Source of the DNA: Acidobacteriaceae bacterium
GTDB lineage: Bacteria > Acidobacteriota > Terriglobia > Terriglobales > Acidobacteriaceae
Assembly (NCBI GenBank): GCA_030042915.1
Contig: JASHYS010000349.1
Location: forward strand, 1-15,968
DNA length: 15,968 nt
Direction of reading: 5' to 3'
Part shown: positions 1-7,829 of the stretch, in pieces
How positions within the stretch are numbered: the first letter of the stretch is position 1
How the letters are laid out: each line of letters starts with the position of its first letter
Translations under genes and position numbers: made by a program
The notes under the pieces: model-generated
Seen by the model: the letters and a program-made list of their open reading frames with translations, nothing else
What the model was told of the DNA's origin: nothing
Database searches by the model: none

Positions 1-453
1 GATTTCAGCTTCAAGAATCCCGATGCACGGCTTGAACAATGGCGCGGAATTATTGTGAACGCGCATCCACGCCAGAACGAGGAAGCGTTTTACAAGACGG
101 AACGGGATCCTTCGACCCAGGTTTTGAGGGCGGACTACGGCCTGATCACAATTCAGCCTGGAATCGTGTCGGGGCGGTACATTATCGATCTCGGCGGCCT
201 GGATACCACCGGATCGGAGGGCGCGGTGCTGTTTGCGACCTCGCGGCAGGGCATCGACGATCTGTCTCGAGCGCTTGCCGGCTCAGGAAAGCCGTCAACC
301 AAGAACGGATTTCCGACTTTTCAGGCGCTTTTAAGGGTTCGACTGGAGAAAGGCTACGATGTGCTGGGAGCGTCGCTGGTGACTGTTCACATGCTTCCAC
401 AAACAGCGCCCGAACAGGGGAACACCGTTCCCGCACAAGCGTCGATTCCATAG
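1..453 (+). CDS. 3' end of an unidentified protein (5' truncated)
   Basis: Frame 1 is open from the first base to a TAG at 451-453, giving 150 residues of C-terminus, so the true start lies outside the window. A GTG at 55 could be called as a start, but the frame upstream of it is open and protein-like, so truncation is the better reading. The fragment is soluble, with no membrane segment or signal. It has a compact alpha/beta character, including the stretch RYIIDLGGLDTTGSEGA (residues 59-75) followed by a short helix-rich tail. The pattern of a two-strand core, a Gly-rich turn with 'TTG-E-A' and then a helix recalls the C-terminal domain of acidobacterial proteins that often carry an N-terminal winged-helix or other DNA-binding domain. 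That resemblance is from memory of the family and is weak. The gene ends 19 bases before a strong hairpin terminator and converges on the DUF362 gene. Function is not assigned. Confidence 0.75.
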   Translation, partial: DFSFKNPDARLEQWRGIIVNAHPRQNEEAFYKTERDPSTQVLRADYGLITIQPGIVSGRYIIDLGGLDTTGSEGAVLFATSRQGIDDLSRALAGSGKPSTKNGFPTFQALLRVRLEKGYDVLGASLVTVHMLPQTAPEQGNTVPAQASIP

Positions 454-471
454 AAGGAATCAGGAACGCGA

Positions 472-511
472 CGGGCGCGGCTTTACACGTCCTCGCCGCG
501 CCCGCTCTTTT
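472..511 (+). terminator. Rho-independent terminator of the first gene
   Basis: A perfect 10-bp stem (472-481 with 495-504, core GGGCGCGGC/GCCGCGCCC) closes a 13-base loop and is followed by CTCTTTT (505-511). The T-rich tail is on the + side, so it best serves the truncated gene that stops at 453. On the minus strand the sequence beyond the stem is not T-rich, so it would stop the convergent DUF362 transcript less well, though that gene ends only 10 bases away. Confidence 0.75.
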
Positions 512-520
512 AATCCAAGC

Positions 521-1963
521 TCATGAGGTCACGGGCAAGTAGACCAGCTCGATACCCTTGCCATGCTGAGGATCCTGGTTGCGCGAATACTGCCGGCTCT
601 CCTCGCTGTCCCAGTGTTCGAAAACGCCCAGGCTCGAGACAGGCTTGCCATCCTGCCGGTATGCCGTTCCCGAAGGAGGATGTTCCGCGAGAGCCTCCTC
701 CATCAGATAGTCGTCGGCATTCTCGCGGATCATGATGCGCGGATGACCGTTCGCATCGAGATTGTTGCTGGTCTGTGAATAGAGAATGTCGAGCCCCACC
801 GAGTCGATGGCTACTCCATCGAGCGAAGCCAGAAGGCTGGCAGGCCATTGCGGATTTTCGTAAGGCTCGACCTGATTGAGGAATGGCGCATTAGGGAAGT
901 GCAGCGGATACGACATGTGCCGGCGCGCGCAATAAAGACCGTCGAGCATATAGAGAATGGTTTTTGCGCCCAGATTCGGCGATGCTGAGAGATCCACGAT
1001 GGGAGAATAGGCGTGAGCCGTGCCACCCTGGTTGGTGTTGATGATGCCGTGCAGCTCGCTCGGTCCTTTGATTGATCCAAAATGGTTTTTCCCGGTCAAC
1101 GTGACGCCGGTCTGTCCCTCATCGCCGCCTTCCGCGGCAGCGTAAGGGTACGAATGTCCTTTCACCAGCGCAACGTTGACCAGGTAGGTTGCGTCTTTCA
1201 CCTGTTGCGGAATGAAACGGGCATTGTCGAAGTGATCGGCCGAGTAACTCTGGCCCTCAACCCAATTCGCCTGCTCGAGCCCATGAATTTGGCCGTACGC
1301 GGGATGCTTTTGGTGCTCCGGATCGGGCGCGCCCCTTTGCACGAAACGGACATCCTTGTATTCGTTCCACACCTTGTCAAGGAGACCGGGATAAATGTCG
1401 CGCTGCGCGTCGTAGACAAGGATGTCGCGAGGGGCCACTCCCACGTGATGCGCGAGCTGGCGAACCACCGCCAGGGTCACCTGGGGTGAAACATTGACCA
1501 GGTTGGTTGGGACTACGGGTTTGCTGTTATTGAGGTTCACCTTGACGGCAACGATTTCTCCGCCCCGATATGCGCCGGATTTCCCATAGCGCTGACCGTA
1601 GTAATTGAAGATCGCTTTCCATGCGTCCCCGTCGTTCATGGCGCCCGTGACCTTCTGGATCAGGAGCGAGACCATGGCGTCGATGCGAGCCTGATCGGTA
1701 CTGGCGTCCATCCACCACTGATCGCTTACCGACTCCCGATTTCCGTCCCAATGCGCGGCCTTTGGATCGCGCACCCAAACCACACGTCCTGGATAAATGC
1801 CGCGAGCGACACCCAAGGGCACATTGCGCTGTTTCGGCGCGTAATTATATTTGGTGAGAAGCTCAGCGAGGGCCGGATTTTCCAGCGCGCCTGGAATCCC
1901 TGCCAAGGCCAGTGATGCCGCAGTTGCCTTCAATACTTTCCGGCGGCTTGCGTTGTATTTCAT
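521..1963 (-). CDS. Tat-exported DUF362 domain protein
   Basis: This encodes 480 residues. A twin-arginine signal is clear: SRRKVLK at residues 6-12, then a hydrophobic run (ATAASLALAGIPGAL) and an Ala-x-Ala-like site near residue 34, so it should be exported folded to the periplasm. The body fits DUF362, with GVTLTGKNHFGSI at about 286-298 and DGVAIDSVGLDIL at about 382-394 as the best landmarks. Many DUF362 proteins carry ferredoxin-type clusters, but this one has a single cysteine, so an iron-sulfur cofactor is unlikely. The reaction is unknown. I chose ATG at 1963 over an in-frame GTG at 1972 because GAGGTG lies 6 bases before the ATG. That site overlaps the TGA of the upstream glycosidase gene, which implies translational coupling and one operon. 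The family call is fairly sure; the role in glycan or cell-surface metabolism is inferred from neighbours only. Confidence 0.85.
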   Translation of the reverse strand: MKYNASRRKVLKATAASLALAGIPGALENPALAELLTKYNYAPKQRNVPLGVARGIYPGRVVWVRDPKAAHWDGNRESVSDQWWMDASTDQARIDAMVSLLIQKVTGAMNDGDAWKAIFNYYGQRYGKSGAYRGGEIVAVKVNLNNSKPVVPTNLVNVSPQVTLAVVRQLAHHVGVAPRDILVYDAQRDIYPGLLDKVWNEYKDVRFVQRGAPDPEHQKHPAYGQIHGLEQANWVEGQSYSADHFDNARFIPQQVKDATYLVNVALVKGHSYPYAAAEGGDEGQTGVTLTGKNHFGSIKGPSELHGIINTNQGGTAHAYSPIVDLSASPNLGAKTILYMLDGLYCARRHMSYPLHFPNAPFLNQVEPYENPQWPASLLASLDGVAIDSVGLDILYSQTSNNLDANGHPRIMIRENADDYLMEEALAEHPPSGTAYRQDGKPVSSLGVFEHWDSEESRQYSRNQDPQHGKGIELVYLPVTS

Positions 1964-1969
1964 CGTCGT

Positions 1970-1975
1970 CACCTC
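1970..1975 (-). promoter_or_regulatory. Ribosome site overlapping the upstream stop codon
   Basis: On the minus strand GAGGTG sits 6 bases before ATG 1963, and its first two bases are the last two of the TGA that ends the glycosidase gene (1976-1974). This decides the DUF362 start (ATG 1963 rather than GTG 1972) and suggests ribosomes finishing the glycosidase reinitiate on DUF362. Confidence 0.7.
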
Positions 1976-3614
1976 ATCTCCCAGGAGCCGTTTCGGCCGA
2001 AACCGATCGAGCTGTTCGAATCAAGCCAGCATGCGTTGCCAATGAAGCGGGTTGAACCGATACGGTGCAGGTCTCCCCCGGCCGCACGTGAACCTGGCAA
2101 TGAGATTCCTCTCTGCCACCGGTGCGAAGATTGGCTTGTGCAGGGAATTTCTTTCCGTTGACCGAAAGGACAGAACTTCTTACGGGGAATGCCGCTTGCC
2201 AGACAATCTCCGGGCCGGCCTCATTGGTCAAGATCGAGGCCGCAGGCTCTGCGGATGCCTTCGGCGAGGTGTGCCGAACCGCAATTACGTTCAAGCCAAC
2301 GGGCGAATGATGGACCATAGCCCAATTCGTTTCATCGGTTAACTGGGGAAACGTCTCGATTGCATTCACGCCGGGCAAGGGGCGAATTCCCATCAGGCCG
2401 GAGCAGAGATTTCCGATGACCGTGTAAGAGACCTCGGGATACTCACGCCGTTTGAGGCTCGGATCCATTAACGCGGTGAGCGCGGCGTAGCCAGCTCGGG
2501 CGCGGCCATACGCGTAGAAGATGTCCGGCATGTAGGAGCGCCCTTCCACGCCGCCGATCACCGCGCTGGTTCGATTGAGATCGGTTTTCAAGCGATCTTC
2601 GAGAAGATCGAGAGCTGCGTCGGTCTTCGCTCCGGAATCCGTCAAACCGTAGTACAGCGGAAGCTCGACCGTGCACCTGCCGTCTCCTTCCTGCAGATCG
2701 GGATGGAACTTGCCGTCTTCACCGAGCGCGCCGTAATAGCAGTTACGCGCCGCATCCCACCACTTGCTGTTGTAAAGCGCCTTCAAGTCATCGGCCTTTC
2801 GCTCGAAGCCGGCGGCGGTGTTCTCGTCGTTTTTGGCACGCTCCATGCAGGCGTAGTCGCGGTAAGCCGCATATTGCGCGGCGATCAGGTCGGACGCAAC
2901 CAGAACCTGATCTTTCAGGTCCTCATCGTAGGTTGCGATGCCCATGTGCCCGTCGGCAGACAGATGCTCGAGCAGGCCATCGTGCCGGCGGCTCCAGGCC
3001 GCGACATAGTCGGTCACGGTGTGCCGGTAGAAATTCAAAAAGACTTCGGCAAGATAGGCATCATCGCGCGACCATAGCCATTGCCGGTAGCATGCGTCCA
3101 CCACGTCGAAGCTGGCCGGCAGGTCATACCAGAAATCGTGATCGCTGCTGTAGTCAACTGGCGCGGGTTGATTGTCGTTTGTAATCTCCCACCAGGTGCA
3201 CCACTTCTTCGAGGCAGAGATATTGGCCGCGAAGCGGCGCAGCATATTGAGCGTTCTTGGTCCAAGTCCCAAGAACTGGGCACCCGTGCTCATGTGCGAA
3301 ACGTCGCGCATACAAAATGCATTTCGTCCCGGCAGCGCTGCCTCGTACCACGGACCAATCGATCCATCGCTGCGGGCATAGGTCATGGCCTGCGCCTTAG
3401 CCCAACGGAATCCTGCCACCAGCTTCTGGTCAGACGATTCAAATTCGATTGCACCCTCGCGCTGTGGCGAGGGGTTTGTATCCGCGGCGAGCGCAGCGGC
3501 AAGCACGCATCGAATTTCAGCGAGGCTCCGGGAACGGCAGCAAGGAAGGGTGACGGCAATGCCCGCTGCGGTGCGAAGAAATTGCCTTCTGCTTGTCTTC
3601 GTCGTCTTGCTCAT
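1974..3614 (-). CDS. Tat-exported (alpha/alpha)6-barrel glycosidase-like protein
   Basis: This encodes 546 residues. The twin-arginine motif SRRQFLR is at 8-14, so the product should cross the inner membrane folded. From about residue 57 the protein reads as a six-hairpin barrel: repeated helix pairs rich in Trp, Tyr and Asp, with landmarks WYEAALPGRNAFCMRDVSH (89-107), WCTWWEI (138-144), DHDFWYDLP (158-166), GGVEGRSYMPD (354-364) and REYPEVSYTVIG (390-401). Asp104 and the Glu residues at 391/394 are plausible catalytic acids, by analogy with six-hairpin hydrolases. A short beta-rich tail follows from about 460. The exact GH family and substrate are not identifiable by eye. There is no good Shine-Dalgarno before ATG 3614, and the next in-frame codons upstream run into a stop, so the start is secure. 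Residues 21-45 look abnormal for a signal peptide and may reflect a compensated frameshift (see findings). It is coupled to the DUF362 gene and follows the receptor gene by 140 bases. Confidence 0.7.
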   Translation of the reverse strand: MSKTTKTSRRQFLRTAAGIAVTLPCCRSRSLAEIRCVLAAALAADTNPSPQREGAIEFESSDQKLVAGFRWAKAQAMTYARSDGSIGPWYEAALPGRNAFCMRDVSHMSTGAQFLGLGPRTLNMLRRFAANISASKKWCTWWEITNDNQPAPVDYSSDHDFWYDLPASFDVVDACYRQWLWSRDDAYLAEVFLNFYRHTVTDYVAAWSRRHDGLLEHLSADGHMGIATYDEDLKDQVLVASDLIAAQYAAYRDYACMERAKNDENTAAGFERKADDLKALYNSKWWDAARNCYYGALGEDGKFHPDLQEGDGRCTVELPLYYGLTDSGAKTDAALDLLEDRLKTDLNRTSAVIGGVEGRSYMPDIFYAYGRARAGYAALTALMDPSLKRREYPEVSYTVIGNLCSGLMGIRPLPGVNAIETFPQLTDETNWAMVHHSPVGLNVIAVRHTSPKASAEPAASILTNEAGPEIVWQAAFPVRSSVLSVNGKKFPAQANLRTGGREESHCQVHVRPGETCTVSVQPASLATHAGLIRTARSVSAETAPGR

Positions 3615-3754
3615 ACGAGGATCGAAGAATAATTGCGGTTAAGGTTTAGGTGTATGCAAAGGCGGCTCGCACAGGAACGGTAAAGGCACCCGGCGGAGCC
3701 GGGCCCATGCGGAGGCAATCGGCATGGGCCCTGATTTAGGTGATGCGCGACATC
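3615..3754 (-). other. Receptor-glycosidase spacer (140 bases)
   Basis: The spacer holds one strong and one small hairpin (described separately) just after the receptor stop. Closer to the glycosidase start it becomes AT-richer, with a TTGCAT (3656-3661) and an AATTAT (3631-3636) on the minus strand, 19 bases apart, which would be a poor promoter. The glycosidase-DUF362 pair may therefore be read through from the receptor with partial termination, or start here from a weak promoter. I cannot decide which. Confidence 0.35.
3689..3731 (-). terminator. Hairpin after the receptor gene (terminator or attenuator)
   Basis: A perfect 10-bp inverted repeat (GGGCCCATGC at 3701-3710 with its complement at 3722-3731, 11-base loop) lies 23 bases beyond the receptor stop. 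Right after it, in minus-strand order, is a second 6-bp stem with a 3-base loop (3689-3694 with 3698-3703), which shares three bases with the first. The following sequence has only TTT, so it is not a classic T-tract terminator. It may stabilise the receptor mRNA end or reduce read-through into the glycosidase gene. Confidence 0.5.
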
Positions 3755-6700
3755 TCAGAACGAAAAGACCATACCGAGCTGGCCCTGACGCATCAGGTAA
3801 TCGCTCGTGATCTTTCCATAGTTCCCGTCCTGCACACCGGTGTCGGGTGTTTGATAGTTGACGTGGTTGAAGATGTTGAAGAACTGAGCCTGGAATTGCA
3901 GCTGCATCCGTTCAGCCAAGTGGACTGCCTTGCCAAAGGACATATCCCAGCTCTGATAGCGCGGTCCGTATCCCTGGCCCTCGGCAACACCGTCGTTGCC
4001 GAAGACGAATCCCTGCGGCTGGGTGAAGCAGCTGGTTTGGAACCACTGGGAAGTGGTGTGCGGATTATCGGTCACTGAGCAGCTGTAGTTGGCGCGCTGC
4101 CCGCTGTTCTGGCTGAGCAGATCTCCCGAGCCCGCAGTGACCAGCAGGGGCGCTCCGGAACGGAACCAGGTGACGCCGCTGATCGTCCACCCGCCCACGA
4201 TGGCATCTTCGGCAGCAGAAGTGGTGTTAGCGAACCTCTGCCCATGGCCGAATGGCAAGGTGTAGACATAGGTGAGGGTGAGGGTTTGCGGATAGTTGGC
4301 GTGATGCCACCCCGCCGTATCCAGGTACTGCTTCATGTCGTAGTTATCGAGCTGGTTGCTGTAGTTATCCATCAGTTTCGACCAGGTGTAGCCGCCGGTG
4401 AAGGTCAAGTTCGATCCGGCGCGCCGCTCGAAGACCAGTTCGCCTGCGTTGTAGTGCGACTTGGCTCCGCTGTTGCGGAAGTCCATGGTGGAGACTCCGG
4501 GAGCGATGCTGTAGAACGGGAAGCATTGTGGTGCGCCCGGATACAGAGTCGTACCGTATTGGGCTTGCAGCTCGGCGTACGTCGGACCCTGCGTGAATGA
4601 CGTCGGGTTGCACTGGTTGAGTTGCCAGTCGTTATAGAGATAGGCGCCCTTGGTGCCTACATATGCGGCATGGAGGGCCATGTTCATACCGAGCTGCCGC
4701 TCCACGCTGACGTTCCAGTTATCAGCCTGGCCCTGACGGAAGTTTTGGGCCACCTGGTAGACGCCGAATCCGGGGGGCGATGCAATGGCCCCGCCGGGTG
4801 AAACATTGAGCGGCACAATGGGGGTGTACACTGGCGTGCCCGAGGTGGAGTTTCCGGGCAGGCCATTGGCCAGGATGAGCGAACCGCATTGTGAATACTC
4901 GGCGGTTCCGGTTCCTGTGTAGACCCCTTTGCCCGTGTAAAGGGTGTTGCAGTTGGACTGGGGCGCAGAGTTGTTTTCCTGTTCGAGCTCCGGAAAATTG
5001 CGCTCCAGCGTGCCGCCATCCGCGCCGAAGTTGCCGTTGAAGTAGCTCACGCCAAATGCGCCCCGGATCGCCGTTTTGCCATTGTCGGGCGTGTAGGCTG
5101 CTCCCACGCGTGGGGCCAGGTCCCCGTAGTAGGTATTCACATTGGGGCCGCGATTGCTCGACGACGCGACTTGGATCAGGCCGGCATCCGCACCCGTCGT
5201 GACGAAGTTGCTCTGCAGGTTCTTGGTATCCACGGGGTGCGTATAGACGTCATAGCGTAGACCAAGGTTGAGCGTAACCTTGCTGCTCAAACGGAAATCG
5301 TCCTGGGCAAATTCCCCATATTCGTTGGTCCGCGTATTGGGCTTGTCGAAGAAGTGGTCGCGGTCGACGCCGTTCATGGCGCCCACCAGGAAATCGGCGA
5401 GGGAGGCGCCGTCGGTGCCGGTGCCGGTATAGTTTCCGCCGGCAGAGAATTGACCGCGCGGATCGTTTTGCGCGTTGAAGACACGCGCCTGGATGGGATT
5501 GATGGCAATGCCGAACTTCATGTTGTGGCGGCCATGCACCAGCGCAAATGCGTCGTTAAATTGGTAGATATTGGAGACTCTACCCACGGTTTGCGGCAAC
5601 CAGCCGGAGTCACCGGTGCCCTCGAACCCGTTCAGATTCACCTGAGCAATGCCGCTGGTGTCTGGATAAGCGGCAATATTACCGTTGGGAACCCCAAGAG
5701 TATTATTTTCGGCAATTCCATACGCAGCGGTGAAGTCTGACGTCGAGTAGCGGCTGTAGCCCAGGCGCAATTCGTTAATCATGTTGCCGGTGAACGTGTG
5801 ATCCCAGCCCAGAACGTTGTTGCTGAGCTGGTTGGTGTTTTCGCCGTCGCCGCCATTCATGAAGGGGTTCGGGCTGGTATCGGCGCCAAAATACAAAGGC
5901 TGGGTTTGGTGCCTAATGCTGTATCCGAAGCGCGCAAAGAAGCGGTCGTTTTGTGAGAATGCCCAGTCGACGCGGACGTCTTCCTGAGGCATGGATGCGT
6001 CGTTTATCAATATCTGAGTGGCGTTGTTGAGGTTTCCCGAGAGGTTGGGCAACGGCCACACCGAGGAGCCGAGGAAAGCCGCCGCAATGGGCGAGATATC
6101 CGCAGCGGGAACCGTGTCGTAGGTTCCGGCAACCGTAACCGCCGAGCTGGCCGTGCAAGGCACGGGAGCCGGCCGTCCATTGGCCAGGGCGCTGTAGTAG
6201 CACGCCATTGCATTTGTAATAGGGCCGGCGCCATTCGACACGAATGCCGAGAGATTTCCTGTGCGAGCCACCGATGTGGGGGAACTCTGCAACCCGGAGG
6301 AGCCCGTGGCCAGCCTGAGCCACTGTAAATCGCCCGCGAAGAAGAGCTTGTTCCTGATGATCGGGCCATCTACTTCGCCGCCGAACTCGTTGTAATGGAA
6401 CGGCGGATTGATTTTGCTAAAGTAGTCGGGCTCATTGAAGTCCGTATTGCGGTTGTATTCGAACACCTGGCCGTGAAATTGGTTGGTTCCGGTCTTGGTG
6501 GTGATATTCGACACCTGCGCGCCGAAAGTGCCGTATTCTGCGGTCGGATCGCTGGTTTCCAGTTTCATTTCGCTCACGAAGTCGAATGGAATCTGGAGCC
6601 CCATGTACCCGTTCTCCAGTTCGAAGTCGCTGACCCCATCCACAAGGTAGAGATTGGACTCGAAGGGAAAGCCATTGGTTTCGGTGTAGGCGCCGCCGCC

Positions 6701-7276
6701 ACCACCACCCGGCGCCGTGGTCGCTGCCGTGGACGAATCTTCGCCATTGCCGGCGCCCCATGCTGTTGGTGTGGATCCGGGGGCGAGCTGCATCAGCATC
6801 TGCGGGCTTCTCCCGTTCACGGGCAGGCTGCTGATCTGCGTTTGGTCGATGGTTGTGCCTAGGTCGGAGGTGGTGGTCTCAACCAGCGGGGCCACTCCAG
6901 AGTTCACTGTGACCTGCTCGTTTACCGCTCCAGGCGAAAGGCTCACATCGACGCGTGTCGACTGCTCCACGTTCACCTGGTTATGCCTGGCGATCTCGGT
7001 CTTGAAGCCTCTGGCTTCGACGGTCACTGAATATTGGCCTGGCGCCAGGTTAGGAAAGGTGTAGAAGCCCTGCTGGCTCGAAGTGGTTTTGTCGGTGACG
7101 TCGGTTCCCTCGTTGGTGAGGGTTATGTTGGCATTGGAAACCACTGCTCCGGTGGTGTCCTGCACTGTCCCGAGCAAGGTTCCGGTCACTGCCTGACCCA
7201 GACTGACTTTCGCGTAAAGCGAAAGCAGAAGTAGCAGCACGAAGGCTGCGATGCGCACTGTCGATTCCTTTTGCAT
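3755..7276 (-). CDS. Oar-type TonB-dependent receptor with CarboxypepD_reg domain
   Basis: This encodes 1173 residues. A Sec signal (basic MQKESTVR, then a run of Leu/Val, cleavage near SLG-QA at about 27) is followed by a carboxypeptidase-regulatory-like beta-sandwich (about 30-110: GTVQDTTGAVVSNANITLTN, then GFYTFPNLAPGQYSVTVEA). A plug domain comes next (LPVNGRS near 147-153, LYLVDGVSD near 208-216), then a long 22-strand-type barrel ending in Phe (GMVFSF), as outer-membrane proteins do. This family takes up large ligands through the outer membrane with TonB energy; the substrate is unknown. I chose ATG 7276, with GGAGG 4 bases upstream, over an upstream in-frame ATG at 7315 that would put 13 polar residues before the signal. 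All eight cysteines fall in four close pairs (359/374, 776/797, 889/918, 1066/1083), probably disulfide loops outside the cell. A hexaglycine lies at 6692-6709. The downstream glycosidase and DUF362 genes suggest a glycan ligand, by context only. Confidence 0.92.
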   Translation of the reverse strand: MQKESTVRIAAFVLLLLLSLYAKVSLGQAVTGTLLGTVQDTTGAVVSNANITLTNEGTDVTDKTTSSQQGFYTFPNLAPGQYSVTVEARGFKTEIARHNQVNVEQSTRVDVSLSPGAVNEQVTVNSGVAPLVETTTSDLGTTIDQTQISSLPVNGRSPQMLMQLAPGSTPTAWGAGNGEDSSTAATTAPGGGGGGAYTETNGFPFESNLYLVDGVSDFELENGYMGLQIPFDFVSEMKLETSDPTAEYGTFGAQVSNITTKTGTNQFHGQVFEYNRNTDFNEPDYFSKINPPFHYNEFGGEVDGPIIRNKLFFAGDLQWLRLATGSSGLQSSPTSVARTGNLSAFVSNGAGPITNAMACYYSALANGRPAPVPCTASSAVTVAGTYDTVPAADISPIAAAFLGSSVWPLPNLSGNLNNATQILINDASMPQEDVRVDWAFSQNDRFFARFGYSIRHQTQPLYFGADTSPNPFMNGGDGENTNQLSNNVLGWDHTFTGNMINELRLGYSRYSTSDFTAAYGIAENNTLGVPNGNIAAYPDTSGIAQVNLNGFEGTGDSGWLPQTVGRVSNIYQFNDAFALVHGRHNMKFGIAINPIQARVFNAQNDPRGQFSAGGNYTGTGTDGASLADFLVGAMNGVDRDHFFDKPNTRTNEYGEFAQDDFRLSSKVTLNLGLRYDVYTHPVDTKNLQSNFVTTGADAGLIQVASSSNRGPNVNTYYGDLAPRVGAAYTPDNGKTAIRGAFGVSYFNGNFGADGGTLERNFPELEQENNSAPQSNCNTLYTGKGVYTGTGTAEYSQCGSLILANGLPGNSTSGTPVYTPIVPLNVSPGGAIASPPGFGVYQVAQNFRQGQADNWNVSVERQLGMNMALHAAYVGTKGAYLYNDWQLNQCNPTSFTQGPTYAELQAQYGTTLYPGAPQCFPFYSIAPGVSTMDFRNSGAKSHYNAGELVFERRAGSNLTFTGGYTWSKLMDNYSNQLDNYDMKQYLDTAGWHHANYPQTLTLTYVYTLPFGHGQRFANTTSAAEDAIVGGWTISGVTWFRSGAPLLVTAGSGDLLSQNSGQRANYSCSVTDNPHTTSQWFQTSCFTQPQGFVFGNDGVAEGQGYGPRYQSWDMSFGKAVHLAERMQLQFQAQFFNIFNHVNYQTPDTGVQDGNYGKITSDYLMRQGQLGMVFSF

Positions 7277-7279
7277 GTT

Positions 7280-7285
7280 TCCTCC
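7280..7285 (-). promoter_or_regulatory. Ribosome site of the first receptor
   Basis: GGAGGA on the minus strand ends 3 bases before ATG 7276. It is the strongest ribosome site in the window and fixes the receptor start there rather than at the in-frame ATG 7315. Confidence 0.75.
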
Positions 7286-7460
7286 AGATAATCCCTTGCA
7301 ATCGTTGGGTGACACGCTATGTTAGCGTTTTCATTGGTGGAAAATGCTTATCCCGGTCTGCTTTGCCGCTTGATTCGGGAACGGAGAAAGATGGAGCCCG
7401 CTGGACACTTCTCCACCAACACCGCCGACCATACTGGTCCCGCAGCACTGGGGTTGACTA

Positions 7461-7580
7461 GTTACGGTGGGGTTACGGCGTCTTTGAAACGCGAGGCCCG
7501 AAGCAAGGCGTCTGAGTTTTCTTGGGGCTGGGAAGGTGTCGGAACTGAGGCGTTACATCGATGTTACAGCGGTTGTAACG
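7461..7580. promoter_or_regulatory. Cluster of GTTAC motifs upstream of the first receptor
   Basis: Five copies of GTTAC or its complement lie within 120 bases: 7461, 7472, 7552, 7563 and, inverted, 7575-7579. The last three form CGTTAC (7551-7556), GTTAC and GTAACG (7575-7580), so 7551-7580 is an inverted repeat. ACATCGATGT (7555-7564) is a 10-base palindrome inside it. The cluster sits about 185-305 bases upstream of the receptor start and 73 or more bases upstream of the + strand small ORF. It looks like a regulator-binding region, but no protein can be named. The rest of 7277-7650 shows no convincing gene. Confidence 0.35.
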
Positions 7581-7777
7581 TCACAGCAGCCGCCGATGCT
7601 TTGGAATTGCCTTGCTTTCACGTCGGGTTGACACAGCACCCGAGCCATTGAAGTGAAGAGATTTAGCGCAACACCCCGCCCGCACTACGCAAGGGTTGGC
7701 ATTGCAGCCCCGTTTGCCGTCGGCAAGTTCGGCGATCAGAATCAAAGCGCTTCACGCATCCTCTGCTGCCGCATTTA

Positions 7778-7801
7778 CGAATTAGGGTTCATCGAATTAG
7801 G
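7778..7801 (+). repeat. Tandem CGAATTAGG repeat
   Basis: CGAATTAGG occurs at 7778-7786 and again at 7793-7801, a 15-base period. The second copy contributes the AGGAG ribosome-like site in front of the small frame at 7810, so the repeat may be a binding site or a short duplication. Confidence 0.4.
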
Positions 7802-7829
7802 AGTTTATATTGGATCGTCAAAGACTCAG

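Noticed and set aside
3081..3632. A 183-codon open frame on + over the glycosidase gene
   Set aside because: Antisense to the conserved glycosidase barrel; composition is random-looking.
6692..6709. GCC/ACC trinucleotide run as a microsatellite or recoding site
   Set aside because: It simply encodes six glycines in the receptor plug region in frame, a common linker; too short to treat as a repeat element.
7319..7651. A 110-codon open frame on + after the receptor leader
   Set aside because: No ribosome site, random-looking product, and it runs through the GTTAC motif cluster. More likely regulatory DNA.
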